Made by a program: the position numbers and the translations under genes. Under the pieces are notes generated by a model that saw only the letters and a program-made list of their open reading frames with translations, ran no database searches and had not been told where the DNA came from. Below, one piece after another: positions 1 through 11,988 of a stretch of 64,000 nt of DNA. The stretch is from Perognathus longimembris pacificus (Eukaryota; Chordata; Mammalia; Rodentia; Heteromyidae): positions 22,412,235 to 22,476,234 of the forward strand of contig NC_063170.1 in assembly GCF_023159225.1 (NCBI RefSeq), given 5' to 3'. Each line of letters starts with the position of its first letter. Within the stretch, counting starts at the first letter, position 1.

Positions 1-796
1 AGGATGTGCTCCTTACTGCCCTGCAGGGCAGCTCATTTCAGCTCTTTCCAGGTCCTGAGACTCCCTCTGCCAGGAGAGGGGTTTTTTTTTTTGGTCAGCA
101 TGCTTGGATTTCTGGACTCTGATACTAGTGGATGTTATCCTCACTTTGTGTTTGGTATTTTGCTTTAAAAAAAAATCTACTCATTTCTCCAACATGTACT
201 TTGAGCAAAGCAGTTAGATATTATGGTTAAGAAACTGTTCTGGGGTGAACAAATGTAGCAGTGGTACCCAGTAGACATTATGTGGAAAATGAACTATTTA
301 ACATGTGGGTGGGGATGGAAGGGGAACACTGGGAGAGAATAAAGGATACTCAAGACCTGACTCATGAAATGGCAAGCCTTCTGTACACCACCTTAATAAA
401 CACAATAAAAACTGTAAAATAATTGTTCTGGCTCTTTGAAAATAATTTGGTATTTTCCAGTACAACGTGCATTACACATGTCCTCAGACCTTGCAATTCC
501 CCTGTAAGGTCTGTACTATTAAAACAAACAAACAGAACTATGTTCAATGCTAACTAGCAGACATACAGACTAGCAGGGGCGTTCAGAGTCACATGACTCT
601 TATGATTGCTTCAAATTAAGAACATATCAAATACCCACCACCTGAAGAATGGGTTCATAAATTCAGGAGTATCGTTCAGTGCAAAGTACTTACACAACAA
701 CACGTCCCAATCATAGCATTGAGCCAAAACAGCAGGTCACAAAGAATGTTTACTAAATGATTCCAAGTCCTGGAAAAGCTCAAAAGTAACGACAGC
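1..796. other. Unique sequence, no gene seen
   Basis: No coding frame, RNA gene or recognisable repeat of any size is visible. Several AATAAA-like strings near 395-410 lie in ordinary AT-rich DNA, and no transcript can be argued from them. Confidence 0.5.
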
Positions 797-966
797 AAAT
801 GTATGTTCTTTGAACTCGTGGGGGGGAAAGGGAAAGGGGGAGGGGGAATGAGGGAGTAGGTAACAAACAGTACAAGAAATGTATCCAAAGCCTAACATAT
901 GAAACTGTAACTGCTCTGTTTATCAGTCTGACAATAAAATTTTTTTTAAAAAATGTATGTTCTTTG
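797..966 (+). mobile_element. Very short 5'-truncated L1 tail with 16-bp target-site duplication
   Basis: The body (813-950, 138 bp) begins in a G/A-rich tract and ends with a block also seen at the 3' end of the full-length L1 at 37.4 kb: an ACAAGAAATGTA-like string, a 'gaaactgtaac...ctctg' block, then CAATAAAAT and an A-rich tail. It is flanked by an exact duplication, AAATGTATGTTCTTTG, at 797-812 and 951-966. This is the hallmark of target-primed reverse transcription by L1 machinery. The intact duplication suggests a fairly recent insertion. Confidence 0.85.
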
Positions 967-1216
967 CGCATTTATGTGTGCTATGATGAGAAGATTATAA
1001 TCAGGGAGGATGCACAGTGGTAACCGGGTATTTGGGATGCTCTAGTCTTTCCCATTGTGGTCAAAGTTGTTTGACTTCTTTGAATGTAGATTTTTATCCT
1101 TCTGTGTCTCCCTCCCTCCAACCCACTCACATGATCATAATTATCATCAGCATTGCCTGTCAAATATTCTGCTAAATTTGGGTTCTCAAATGATGCAAAT
1201 CTCCAGTCTTAAACAG

Positions 1217-1302
1217 CTCACCAGTGACTCGTGCCTGTAATCCTAGCTACTTGGCAGGCTTACATTGGAAAGATCACTGTTCAAGGCTAGCCCAGGCAAA
1301 GG
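1217..1302 (+). mobile_element. B1-like SINE fragment
   Basis: The string 'gcctgtaatcctagctactt' followed by 'ttcaaggctagcccaggcaa' is the diagnostic B1/7SL-derived core. It is diverged and lacks a clear right end. The following sequence to about 1716 shows nothing further. Confidence 0.6.
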
Positions 1303-1721
1303 TTTCAAAGGCTCTTTCCTGACTGAATGGGAGCTGTGGTACAAGTCTGTGACCCTGGCTACAATGAGAAGCCTAAGGGCCTTACTTGATACCCTGACTC
1401 GTGCTTGCTTCGAACATAGATAGTAGAAAGGTAGGGAGTGGCTCTGTTTGGGGTCTAATTCTAGGCTGTAAAAGCTGGGAGGAAACAGATCAAGACCTTC
1501 TCTCCTGGCGCTGATAAGGAAACCTGCCACGCAGGAGGCACAGAGCCGGGAGCCCAGCCACACTTCCAACCCATTCATGTCACCTCCACATTGATTAGCT
1601 CAGCTTCTCCCTCTCAACCCTAGACATGGCACATTGATGGCAGAAATGTCTCTGATCATTTACAACTCCCTTAAGCAAACTTACATCAAGAGGCTAAGAC
1701 CTTGCCTCAGCAAAAACAGTA

Positions 1722-2050
1722 CAAGTTTACTCGGGCTGCTGTAATAAAACACCAGAGGCTAGGTGACTTAAATAGTAGAATGTTTTTATTTTCTCACAGT
1801 TCTGGAGACAGGACATGGGATGATGCGCTACTTGGCTGGGCTTTTTTTCTGAGAGCTCTCTCTTTGGGTTGTAAGAGGCTGTCTTCTCCTTGTGTCTTCC
1901 CTGGTTGTTGTACTCAATCTTTGTCCTGATTTCCTGTTCTCACAGAGACAGGTTGTATGGGATAAGAGTCATCTGGACAAGCTCATTTACCTCTTGAAAG
2001 ACCCCATCTATCTCACTCTGAGGTACTAGGGCTTAAGAATTCAGCACATG
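1722..2050 (-). mobile_element. MLT1-like (MaLR) LTR remnant
   Basis: Read on the minus strand this matches the remembered consensus of mammalian MLT1 solo LTRs. On the plus strand the order is: the complement of the LTR 3' end ('gggctgctgtaataaaacac'), 'tctcacagttctggagaca', 'tgtcttctccttgtgtcttc', 'ctcttgaaagacccc' and 'ctctgaggtactagggctta'. It is an old non-coding relic of a MaLR endogenous retrovirus-like element with no internal genes. Confidence 0.7.
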
Positions 2051-2463
2051 AAATCTGAGCTCACCGGTGGATGACTTTGGCCAATAGACTGCACTAGAAG
2101 TGATAGTCTAGCCCAGAGAACCGATTTCATGAAATTCCCCTGCTCCTGGTTCAGACCTTGCCAGAAGGAATGATCCTCAGAGCCACCTCGAATGAGTGAG
2201 GGCAAAATGGCCCACTGCCTCACCAAGCAGACATGAGGTCCTTCCATGGGAGCCAGAATCCAGCTGCCCCTTAAGAGTAATGACCCAGGTCTTGGTTTAA
2301 TTCTATTTATTTGTTTTTATCTTTTGAAAGAATTAGCTTTTCTTCACCAAATTTTCTCTATCAGTTTTCTGTTTTATATTTCATCAATTTCTGCCGAGAT
2401 CTTTGTTATTTCCTGCTCTGCTTGCTTTTGTTTTATTTCTGTCTTTTTTTTTCTAGCTTTTTA

Positions 2464-2731
2464 AAAATAGGAGATTCTTTTTTCTTTTTTTTTTTTTCTG
2501 TCATAGGCTTGAATTCAGGGCCTGGGTGCTCTCCCTGAGTTCTTTTGCTCAAGGCAAGTGATTTACCACTTGGAGCCACAGCGCCACTTCCACTTTTCTA
2601 GTGGTTAATTAGAGATGAGTATCATGGACTGCCTGGGATGGCTTTGAACCTCAATCCTCAGATCTCAGTCTCCTTAGTAGCTAGGATTACAGGTGTGAGT
2701 CACAAGTGCCCAGCTAAAATAGGAGATTCTT
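2464..2731 (-). mobile_element. B1-Geo chimeric SINE with 16-bp target-site duplication
   Basis: The SINE body is 2480-2715 in minus orientation. The plus strand reads poly-T, the Geo monomer ('cttgaattcagggcctgggt', 'cttggagccacagcgccact'), then the B1 monomer ending 'gctaggattacaggtgtgag'. Exact duplications AAAATAGGAGATTCTT flank it at 2464-2479 and 2716-2731, splitting the surrounding old L1. Confidence 0.9.
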
Positions 2732-3239
2732 GATAATAAACCTTTCTTCTTGTCTACTATAAGGATACTATGCTCTGAATTTCTAAATACTCCTTTAACT
2801 CCATCCTATAAAGCTTGATGTTGTGTTTTCCTTTTTGTTGAGATAGAATATTTTATTATTTTCCTTGACCATTTTTTTGATCTGTGGATTTTTTTAGGTT
2901 ACTACTGCTTATTTTCCAAATGTTTTTATATTTACCCATTGTCCTTTTATCGTTAACATTTGCTTAATTCCATATATTTCAAGAATAGAATCTGTATTTT
3001 AATTCTTCTGTATTTTCTATGGTTTGTTTTATGGACAATGATATGGTTTATCTTGCTTCATGTTCCACAAGTACTGGAAAAGGGTGTGTTTTCTGTTGTT
3101 CTGGAGACAAGTGACCTGTACATTTAGTGCTCATTAGCTAATGATGTACTTTTTATTTTGTACTGTTTTCAAGTAGTGGGGGAAAGTACTCTAGCACTTG
3201 ATCCCTTTTATTTTTAATTTTTCTTCATTTAAAAAATTT

Positions 3240-3595
3240 AGTTTGGCTTTTCTTGCAGTACTGAGGATCAAATCCAGAGCCTGGCTAGGAAAATACCCCA
3301 CCACTGAGCTACAATCTCAGCTGTTTCTTGTTTATGAGCCATACCTCCCATTCAGATTTTTTGCTTGTTAACTGGAGATGGGAGTCTTATGGACTGTTTT
3401 TGCCAGGTTGGTTTCAAACCTCAATCCTCAGTTCTCCATATCCTGAGTAGTTAGGTGCATTCAACCTTTTGTTTTTGACCTAAGGTCTCACTAGTATTGC
3501 CTGGCTGGTCTTCAACTCTTGATTCTTCCACTCCACTTCCTGAGTGCTGGTATTACAGGTGTGCACTGTCATCTGTCATACTTGGTTGATGATAG
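3240..3595 (-). mobile_element. Cluster of diverged ID, Geo/B1 and B1 SINE pieces
   Basis: Three adjacent minus-strand remnants: an ID-like monomer (about 3245-3321, 'accactgagctacaatctca'), a Geo-B1 right part (about 3322-3460, 'aactggagatgggagtctta' and 'aacctcaatcctcag') and a B1/proto-B1 (about 3478-3590, 'gtgctggtattacaggtgtg'). All sit within the old L1. Confidence 0.65.
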
Positions 3596-3669
3596 TCTTC
3601 AGTTTGTTTATATTCTTTATGTTTTTCTGTCTACAGTTATCACTGTGAGAACAGTTTAAAGTTTCTAAC

Positions 3670-3762
3670 AGTAGGAACTTGGGGATGTAGCTCAGGATTA
3701 GAGCATTTGCCTAACATGTGCAAAGCCTTAGGTTCCATCTCTGGAACATGATAGAGAGAAAA
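3670..3762 (+). mobile_element. ID-like SINE
   Basis: 'ggggatgtagctcaggatta' followed by 'gcatttgcctaacatgtgca' and 'ggttccatctctggaac' is a tRNA-Ala-derived ID monomer with recognisable A- and B-box regions. It runs directly into a purine microsatellite, a common fate of SINE tails. Confidence 0.8.
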
Positions 3763-3882
3763 ATGAAGGAAAGAAGGAAGGAAGAAAGGAAGGAAGGAAG
3801 GAAGGAAGGAAGGAAGGAAGGAAGGAAGGAAGGAAGGAAGGGAAGAAGGAAGGAGAGAAGGAAGGAAAGAAGGAAGGAAAAC
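3763..3882 (+). repeat. (GGAA)n purine tract, about 120 bp
   Basis: Nearly uninterrupted AAGG/GGAA tetranucleotide repeat grown from the tail of the preceding ID element. It produces a spurious Lys/Glu/Arg-rich open frame that should not be called a gene. Confidence 0.95.
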
Positions 3883-4633
3883 TATGGATTTTTCATGATC
3901 ATTTCAGCCCTATCAGTTTTGCTTTGTGGACTTGGGAGCTCAGTCATCTGGTTCAGACACTAAAAACTCTTATGTGTACTTGGTGAATTAATCTTTTCAT
4001 CACTCTGTAATGTGCCTTTTTATCTCCAGTCATTTTCATATCTCTGAAGTATACTTTGATGATACTAATATATTCACATCAGCTTTCTTGTGCTTCAGAT
4101 TTGCATGGCAGATTCTTCTCTGCCTTTTAAGTTTTAATCTTCCTCTATGACTCTTTCAAGTGAGTTTCTTGTAGCTAGAGTATACTTGGGTTGTGTCTTT
4201 TTATCTAGTCTGATGCTCTCCCACTGAACCATTGATTTCAGATGGTGTACACATGATATAATTATTGATTTAGATTTAGGTCTGCCATTTTGTTTTTTGT
4301 TTACCTATGATTTTGTTCCTTTGGTTCCTTCTTTTCTTCCATATTTTAAGTTGTTTGACCATTTTAAGCATCTCATTTTAACTTTGCTACTTTTTGCCAT
4401 ATTATTTTTGTATTTGTTACAGAGATTATATGTATATTTGCCTTTTACTACATGCTTACATTCCATTTATTGCTTCAGTGGAAAGTAGAAATTTTGAAGG
4501 AAGTTACCTTCCTACATTGTATTATTTTTATTTTGTATACATATATAACACCAACTCTATCAGGCAGTGTTCTAACTCATGTTTTCAACCATTGAACATA
4601 CTTTAGATTTTTATTTTCATACACTGAATATAC

Positions 4634-4720
4634 TTTATTTGTTGGTTCTAAGAATCAAACCTAGGGCTTCATGCCTGCTAAGCAATTGCCCTGTTACTGA
4701 GCCATACCCCCAAGTCCTAA
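4634..4720 (-). mobile_element. ID-like SINE
   Basis: Minus-strand ID monomer: the plus strand shows 'aatcaaacctagggcttcat' and 'ttactgagccatacccccaa', the complements of the B-box and A-box regions. Confidence 0.7.
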
Positions 4721-4984
4721 CCATGTAACACTTTAGAGAAGTTTAGAAGACAATAGCAGGCTATTCCATTTTTCCTGTTGCTCTTCTTTCATTTCTGATT
4801 TTCCAAACTTCCTTGTGATCTCTCGGCAATGAATTTTAGAGCATGTCTGCTTGTGATAATTTCTTCTATATTTTTCTTCATCATCAAATATATTTAGCAT
4901 AACCTTCACTTCTGAGGGTACTTGTGCTTACTTGAGAGTTTGGGACTATTATGTCTTTTTTAACACTTTAAAAAATGCCACTCC

Positions 4985-5080
4985 AGCTGGTACTAGTGGC
5001 TCACATCTATAATTGTCTACACTCATGATTCTATAATGCTCAGATCTGCCTGCTGCTCCTCAAGGATAAAGACCTTTCTT
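4985..5080 (+). mobile_element. B1 fragment
   Basis: 'ctggtactagtggctcacat' is a B1 5' end. The core then degrades. It borders the end of the old L1. Confidence 0.5.
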
Positions 5081-5624
5081 TTGTTACTTGGTCCTTGTGA
5101 AAATAATTCACATTTCCTCTTTCATGCAGCCTCCTGAACACACTCTGTGACCAGCTGGTCAATGAGCTACCACAGAGAAGGCAGAACTCAGATTCCCCGA
5201 AGCTCTAATATTACTCCATGCCAGAACTTTTTCCGAGTGGTAGCCCAGTGATGCTCAGAGAAATGCCTCACGTTTCCATCTTTACTCAGTGCTCCTCCAG
5301 CCTTGAGATCTGAGCAGGCTCCCCAAATCTTGTGAATCTCATTTTCTCAAGTTTCCTCACAATGCTCTGAGCCCACGCAGTTACTGTGAGATTGAAATGA
5401 GTGGGGTCCGTGTGTAAAATACAGCTTGGGACTCAGCAAGCCCTTCCCAGGGGCGGTGGGGGGGGGTGTAGTTATTTTTTCATCAAATAAGTTAGCCTGA
5501 GGCTGGAAACTCACCTGAAGCCAATTTCTTACCACGAGGTCCTGGGCCCTCTTCTGCATCACTTTCTCACTGGAGCTGGAAAAAAATAATGCTCTCTATC
5601 TTTAGAGTTAGCTAAATGATTAAA

Positions 5625-5835
5625 TGAGCTAGGTTGCAGGGGTCTATGCCTGAAATCTCAGGAGGCTGAGAACTAGGGGATTGAAGTTTGAGGCAAGAAT
5701 GTGCAGAAAAGCCCAAGAAACTCCATCATCAATTAACCAACAAGACAATGGGCTGGAGGTATGCTCAAGTTGTAGAGTCCCCAACTGAGTGAGAGTATGA
5801 ATCCAAGAATCCAAGTCTTGATAGTGACATAAATA
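5625..5835 (+). mobile_element. B1-ID dimeric SINE
   Basis: A B1 monomer (about 5628-5720) is followed by a linker 'catcaattaaccaacaagac' and an ID-like monomer 'gggctggaggtatgctcaag'. The linker resembles the one in B1-Geo SINEs ('ctccaattaaccacc'), which suggests common descent. Confidence 0.65.
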
Positions 5836-7203
5836 AATAAGATCATTAGGTAATGTGAAATAGGACATGAGCAAACCAAGTAAAGTTAAGCCTCAGCAAC
5901 TGCAATATGTATGGTCCCTGGTCAAAAGATGTAGCCTGAAACATATGAGAAGTCACCAATCAGATCTGGTACATTTTCCTGCAATGCCCACTTGACCGTG
6001 AATATAATGGACAAACTAACTTATACTGTTCTATGTGGTTTGTGGTTGAACCTAAAGATCCTAAGACTTTCAGCCCCTCTTAAAGTGACAGCTAGATTCA
6101 GGGAAGAAGACAGGTGACCCCTGCATGACCTGGAAGCACTTGACCACCAAAGAGTGCAGCCACTGCGTAGCCGGCCACAGCCCTGGCATCTCTCTCTAGC
6201 CTGGCTGCTTTGAGCACAGCCGTTTTCCACATTCCCCTTCATTAAACAAGAAACTCAGATGTTGGTAATTAGACTGCCGTCCCCAGCTGCCAAGTCACAT
6301 TCGGTTCCAAAAAGCCCTGTATACTGCTACTTGTGCGTTTGTTAACAATGTCCCCACAACAGGTCTGCAATTAGAGCCCATCTGTTCAGTTTCTCAGAGA
6401 GCATTGCCAATGGCTCTGGTGAACTTGGAGTCTTCATTGTTGTGTATTCCTGACCATAAACCCTGCTCCAGAGGCAACTAGTCCCTGGGCAAGCTTGGGC
6501 ACCAAACCTAACATGAGCCCATCATCTGGAGGTAGACACGACCAGGGGATGGCAGGCTTGAATATGCCAGCTTCCAAGGTGTCTGGGCAGGTGTCAGTCA
6601 AAATCATTCTTTCTCCTCCCTGCACCAGACATGCCCACCAGTCTGACCACACCTTGCAGGTCTGTCTGCTGCTACTGATACAAGGTTGCTTCCCAGCCAG
6701 TACTGTTGGAATGAATTCTGATAAAGCTATTTTTCCCAGGTATGGTGGGAGGGGTGGGTCCTTGATTCCATTCTACTAGGAGACATCCCTCACCAATGCC
6801 AGCTCACTCTCCAGATACACCCAGCCTTCAGAGGAGTCATGGAGGAGCACTACTTCGGGTAGAGAGGTTCAGAAATATGGAGCAAGACCAGGAGCATAGA
6901 GGTAGAAATGCAGCATCTTTGAAACCAAGCACATTTTTTAAAACGAATTTTCCCAAGAAGGAAGCCAGAACTCATGCTTCAGCAAAATGTGACCAAGAAG
7001 CTACTTTATACTGAGACTCTGCCAGGGACTCAAGGAAATAGGAGGTTGCAAAGGCAGCCTTCTCTTTTCCCAGGAAGCCAGTTCCAGCCTGCCATGCACA
7101 GGAGCATCTCATAGTGGGGCTTAGGAAAACACTATTGCAACAAGGAAAGTGAGTCCCTGTCATTAGCGTGTAATAGAATTAAACACTTGGGAATAGGTCT
7201 AAG
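5836..7203. other. Unique sequence, no gene seen
   Basis: Single-copy DNA. Open frames on both strands here are under 100 codons, overlap each other and lack splice or translational context. Confidence 0.5.
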
Positions 7204-7330
7204 CAAGGAACCAGTAGAGTTGTATACGCCTGTAATCCCAGCACCAAGGAAGCTAAGGCAGAAGGACTATGAGTTTAAGGATAGCCTGATCTACATAATT
7301 TGAGACTCTGAATTGAGGAAGAAAAAAATA
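7204..7330 (+). mobile_element. B1 SINE (diverged)
   Basis: 'acgcctgtaatcccagcacc', 'agtttaaggatagcctgatc' and an A-rich end mark a B1 monomer close to the rodent B1 consensus. Confidence 0.75.
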
Positions 7331-7399
7331 AATGAAGAGATGAAAACTCTGTGTGTTGAAAACTAAAATCACTGAAAAAAAAAAACACTGAAGACCTAA

Positions 7400-8770
7400 A
7401 AACAAAGACACCCTGCCTGCATTCAAGGATAGGGATGAAGATATAACATTTTCACAATGCCAGTACACAGAAAAGCATCTAGAGTCAGTGCAATCCCTAC
7501 CAAAATGCGAACATCTTTTCTACAGGAATGGAAGAGCCAATCTTCCAATTTATAAGGGATTTTATGGGGCCATGAACAGCCAAAATCACCATTGAAAAAA
7601 AGAAGAAGAAAGTTAAAGGCCTTACACTATACAACTTGGAAAGTTACTGCAAAGCTTTAAAAATCACAGCAATAATGTTTTGACATAAGGACAAACATAC
7701 ACACCAATGGATCCCAGAAATAAATCCTCCCACATATGGTTGAGTTTTGAGGACATTCAAATGCGGCAAAGACAGTTCAGAGAAAGCTTGTTAGGTACAT
7801 TGCAGAAGAATGAAGTTAAATACCATTAAAAGGCCCGACCTTAAAGCATAAACATTAACTCACAATGAATCAAAGACTTAAGCTTAATTACTAAAGCTAA
7901 AAACACTGTGGAAAATCTCACTCACAAATGACTGTGGATCTGACATCAAAAGCACAGGCAATAAGTTTCTTTTTTTCAAACCACCAAAACAAAAAACAGG
8001 ATAAATTGAACCTTGTCAAAACATGTCACATGCTTGTAATCCCAGCACTGAGGAGACTGAGACAGGAGCGTCTCAACTTCAAAGCCAGCGTGAGCTCCAT
8101 GGTGAGAACCTCTCCCTAAAAAAAGAAAGAAAGAAAGAAAGAAACCTGACAAAGGACTTAAGTAGATATGCTTCCAAAAATATATACAGATGCCAATAAG
8201 CACACAGATGTTCAATATCAGTTATTAGGGAACGCAAATCAAAACCACTATAAGACACCACTTTGCATCTGCTGTGATGACTATTATTCCAGTTTTAAAA
8301 AACGGGATAAGCGTTGGCCAGGATGTGGAGAAACTGGAACGCTCTTGCATTATGATAGCATAATCACTGTGAAAAATCGTTTGATGGTTCCTTAGATGGT
8401 TGAAAAACCCAACCATTCCTCCTAGGTATCCACCCAAAGAAACATCAACACGACATTTCACATACCACGTCCACAAACCATCATATGCATGAGGACAGTG
8501 TGAGAACATGCTCCATATGGAAACACACTCAAATGTCCATCAACAGGGGAATGGATACACAAAATGTTCTCCATCCACACCATAGAATATTATCCAGTCT
8601 TAAAAAAGGGATAATATTTGGAAACATGGATATTCCTTGTGAATGTTATGTTTCCTGAAATAAGCCAGGTATGGGAGGATATAAGTGATTCCACTGACAT
8701 CACATTTGTAGAATAAGCACATACCTGAAGATGGGAAGCAAAATGCAGGGTGGTGATCAATCAGGAGAGA
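7400..8770 (+). mobile_element. Old L1 3' end (ORF2 C-terminal region and 3' UTR)
   Basis: Plus-strand sequence follows L1: the ORF2 region around 'gtgcaatccctaccaaaatg' (7478 on), then the C-terminal coding region with 'ggatgtggagaaactggaac' (8320s) and the 'caatggata...accatagaatattat' region (8550-8600). Frameshifts and stops throughout leave no usable frame. A B1 interrupts it at 8018-8143. Confidence 0.8.
8018..8143 (+). mobile_element. B1 SINE inserted in old L1
   Basis: 'cttgtaatcccagcactgag' core and 'aaagccagcgtgagctccat', ending in an (AAAG)n tail at 8118-8143. Confidence 0.8.
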
Positions 8771-8829
8771 GACAAGACATCCTGCCAGTCAGAAGAAATC
8801 ACCATTGATATGTGCTGCTATTCACAATG

Positions 8830-9010
8830 CACCCGGAACAGTGCTCAATAAAGCCCTCGGGTGCCTTGGCTCTCCTAAATTCCCAAACAATCCTACAGAT
8901 TATCTCCATTTATCTGTCCCCAGATTCCTTTTGAGTTGACTAAGTAAGTCAGGAAACCAGGAAACAGGAGAGCCAGGATTTGCAGCCAGGACTCTTGAAC
9001 ACCAGAGATG
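8830..9010 (+). mobile_element. MIR-like remnant
   Basis: 'attatctccatttatctgtc' followed by 'caggaaaccaggaaaca' and 'gccaggatttgcagccagga' resembles the core and right half of a MIR SINE. It is strongly diverged. Confidence 0.4.
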
Positions 9011-9854
9011 GTGCCCTTAATTACTGTAACACAGCAGAACTCAACAGTGCATTGCAAGTCTTTAAGAGCAATCTGGGAAAGCTGCTTGGAGGAGGCAGAG
9101 TGTAAGGATTGTAGGGGCTTCTCCTGAGGGGTGGAAGAGGTAGGTGGAGTAAAAACTCCAGGACAGAAGGAACAGCTTGGTCAAGGCAAGAGAAAGAGGT
9201 GTAGCTTGCAATCAGAGGAATGTAAGAGGAGCTACGTGAGAGCAGAAGCAAAGTCATGAGGTGGGACAAGCTGACCAGGATGGACTACTGGGATAGGACA
9301 TGGGGGGGGGGGCGGGCAACATGGGCTTCAATCTGTGGGATCATGAAGAACCACAGAAGGAAAGAGACACAATGGTGTACAATTCACCAGCAGAAACTCA
9401 CAGAAAAGGGAGACAGGGGCACTGTATCCATTCACCAGAATTTAGGTCATTTCTGCTGTGTCCCAGCAACCATCCTAGGTCCTTGGAGACTCAATGGGCA
9501 GGACCCCAGGAGCAGGGTAATCGGAGTGGAGCAGGGTGGAGACTGGTGATCAAAGCCCCGGGGTAGCCATAAGAGCACTGTGGATCCAATCTGAGCTTGC
9601 TCAGGGTTTAGGATGCTACTACCTAGGACTGTTTCTAGAGGTGGGGATGCTGTCAGAGAGCACTGGAGGAAGATGAGAGCCACCTGCAGAGAAGGCACAT
9701 GCAGACCATGCAAGGGAGCAGATGAGTGCACGCACAGCCATGTGGGCACCCTGGCTTGGAGTCTGTGCAACAAGGGGTTCTGGGATCCTCCCCACCCCCA
9801 TACAGTCTTTCACTTGAGAAGCCCTATACCTTTCTTTAGGAGATGCTGAGCCAG
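9011..9854. other. Unique sequence, no gene seen
   Basis: G-rich, with a run of 10 G at 9302-9311. Overlapping open frames of 80-110 codons occur on both strands in conflicting frames. None shows a recognisable domain. Confidence 0.45.
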
Positions 9855-10035
9855 GCACTGGTGACTCAGAAGGCTGACCTGGTCAGGAACATCTGTGAAA
9901 ATCTTATCTCCAATTAACCAGCAAAAGAATCCAGAAGTAGAGCCATGTTTCAAGTGGTAGAGTGGTAGCCTTGAGCAAAATAGCTCAGATAGAGCACCAC
10001 GGCCCTGAATTCAAGCCCTAGTACCAGCACCTAAA
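9855..10035 (+). mobile_element. B1-Geo SINE, internally deleted
   Basis: The B1 part is shortened. The linker 'cttatctccaattaaccagc' and the Geo monomer 'tttcaagtggtagagtggta' to 'cctgaattcaagccctagta' are clear. The tail continues into a purine tract. Confidence 0.75.
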
Positions 10036-10130
10036 AGAGCGTGAAGAGCGAGGAGAGACAGAGAGAGAGAGACAGAGAGAGAGGGTAGGGGAGGGAGAGG
10101 GAGGGAGAGAGTGAAGGGGGGTAGGGAGAT
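10036..10130 (+). repeat. GA-rich purine tract
   Basis: Degenerate (GA)n/(GGGA)n, probably expanded from the tail of the preceding SINE. Confidence 0.85.
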
Positions 10131-11241
10131 GATGAACATCAGTACTCTCCTGATACTACCTTGCTCCCCAAGTCTAGAGATAATGGCCTTAGGGACTCCC
10201 GGAGAGTCTAATGTCCCTCTCCACTTGGAAGCAGGGACAGTTTACATTAACACATCAATTAAGGCTGTTAATGGGAATGCCAGTGGTCCTTTAAGAAGGG
10301 GAAGGGGAGAGGCATAGAGGCAAAATAGCAAGTAGAGGCCCTGAAACAGGGGTGGTCAAAGAGAAAGGGGTGGGGGGTGGCAAAGAGAAATCCAAGATGG
10401 CTGAAGAGTAGAAAGCAAGAGAGAAGGTGGCAGGAGAAGATGCCAGCCAGCAGCTGTAGGGCACCTCCCGCTGAGTGCTAGTCACAGTCCAGCTGGTGCT
10501 GCCCCAGTCAAGCCCACAGCAGTCTGAGTACCTTCCTCCATCTCCTAGGTGCAGGGCATTGACACATGATCTCTGTGCCTTGTATCCAATTCCTCGCTAT
10601 TGGTGAACAAGGGGCCAAGATTGACCTCAGCACCGCCCTCCTCCCTCCCTCCCAGTCCCCTGAAGGAGCTCTGATGAGAGATTAGGGGCCCAGGCTGGGC
10701 TGGTACTGAAGGATGCAGAAAGAAGTGGCTAACTGTAGAGATGACATGAGGAGTTCTTGCCTTTGCAGCCACCTCGACTTTATTTGTAGGCTCTAGGAAT
10801 TAGCTATGACTGCCAGGAAGGAGATATGAACTCACCAGAGACCACTGCACCCCTTCCAGTGAGCTAGCTGTCACTTCCCAGTGCCTCTTCTGTCAAGACA
10901 AGGGTCTCCCCCAGGGCTGGAAGTTGCAGGAGGGAGCAGACCCCAGGGCAAGGGCAAACAGATTGGTCCCCACCCCCTGATAACTGAGCAAAAGGAGAGA
11001 GAGCTCCGGGTGCGAGGGGGTTCTCCTCCAGGCCCAGGGAACCCTGTATTCCTCTTCTGGGCTGAGGTTTTACCTCCAAATCCCTGGCACAGTTAAGAAC
11101 AGGCTTGGAGCTCTGTTCAGACACAATTGCTTGTGTTCCCTTAAGGTGACCTGCATGCTTCCACAAAAGAAAATCAAAGACTGTTTGAAAGGATCTGCTC
11201 CTAAAGTCAGGTAGTTTACTGTCAGGCTGTTTTGAACTAAG

Positions 11242-11242
<1 letters not shown>
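10131..11242. other. Unique sequence, no gene seen
   Basis: Moderately GC-rich single-copy DNA. Open frames on both strands overlap one another with no family signature. Confidence 0.45.

Positions 11243-11287
<45 letters not shown>
11243..11287 (+). repeat. (CA)22 microsatellite
   Basis: Uninterrupted CA dinucleotide run. Confidence 0.98.
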
Positions 11288-11289
<2 letters not shown>

Positions 11290-11988
11290 GGCTCACAGGG
11301 CAATTGTCTTTATGTTCCAGAAAAGCCCCAGAAGACATCCATGCCACCTAGCAACTACATCCACACCCAACTGGGCCCCCACCATCAGTGGGCTAATGGA
11401 CATTTCTGCATTTCCACATCTCCTAAGTTTATATAGAAGGGCTGAGCCACAGGGAAAGGAGCAGGGAGTCCCCAGCCCCCACCCCCCAACCTGGAGGTCT
11501 CTTGCTATTTGCCTTACTGGCTTCCTGTACCCCTCTGTGAATCTCCACAGGGAAGATCAGTTTGTAGAAGATCAGTTATACCCCTGTAGACTATGGGTAG
11601 CAGCCTGCCCCGCATCCAGAGCCAGCCTCCTCCCCCCCACCTCCTGCCTGCCAGAAGATTCAACAGAATCATTCTTTTCCTATGATTGGAAAATAAATTG
11701 AAAGTGAATTTCAGTCATTGCTTGTGTTTTAAATATGAGGTGAAGGGAGGTCCCCCTGTGCCAACAAGTTCATTAGGTGGAGAAGAGAGGGCAGGAGGCT
11801 GCCAAAGGTCCATACACAAGGGCTCTGGCTGGTAAAATGGAAGGACCCAGAACACTGGGACCTGTCATCGATGGTATTTGTGTCATTGGGAGATTGGACT
11901 TTGACATCTATACCTGATTATGATCCATTTGTTTGTTTGGAGGGGAAAGGAGGGTAGTCATCACCAAGTGAAGTTATTAAAACGTTCC
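11288..11988. other. Unique sequence, no gene seen
   Basis: A 129-codon frame at 11312-11701 is proline- and serine-rich with no domain. I treat it as chance. Confidence 0.45.

Larger units (their letters stand above)
2285..4984 (-). mobile_element. Old, decayed L1 (5' part of ORF2 and part of ORF1)
   Basis: AT-rich sequence whose minus strand follows ancient mammalian L1. The ORF2 spacer lies about 2300-2470, the ORF2 endonuclease/spacer about 2820-3180 and 3990-4250, and the ORF2 start about 4260-4420. A stretch at 4740-4984 resembles the ORF1 region of L1M/HAL1-type elements. No open frame survives. At least five SINEs interrupt it, so it predates the Geomyoid SINE expansion. Confidence 0.65.

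Noticed and set aside
11312..11701. 129-codon plus frame
   Set aside because: Low-complexity Pro/Ser composition, no family, no splice context.
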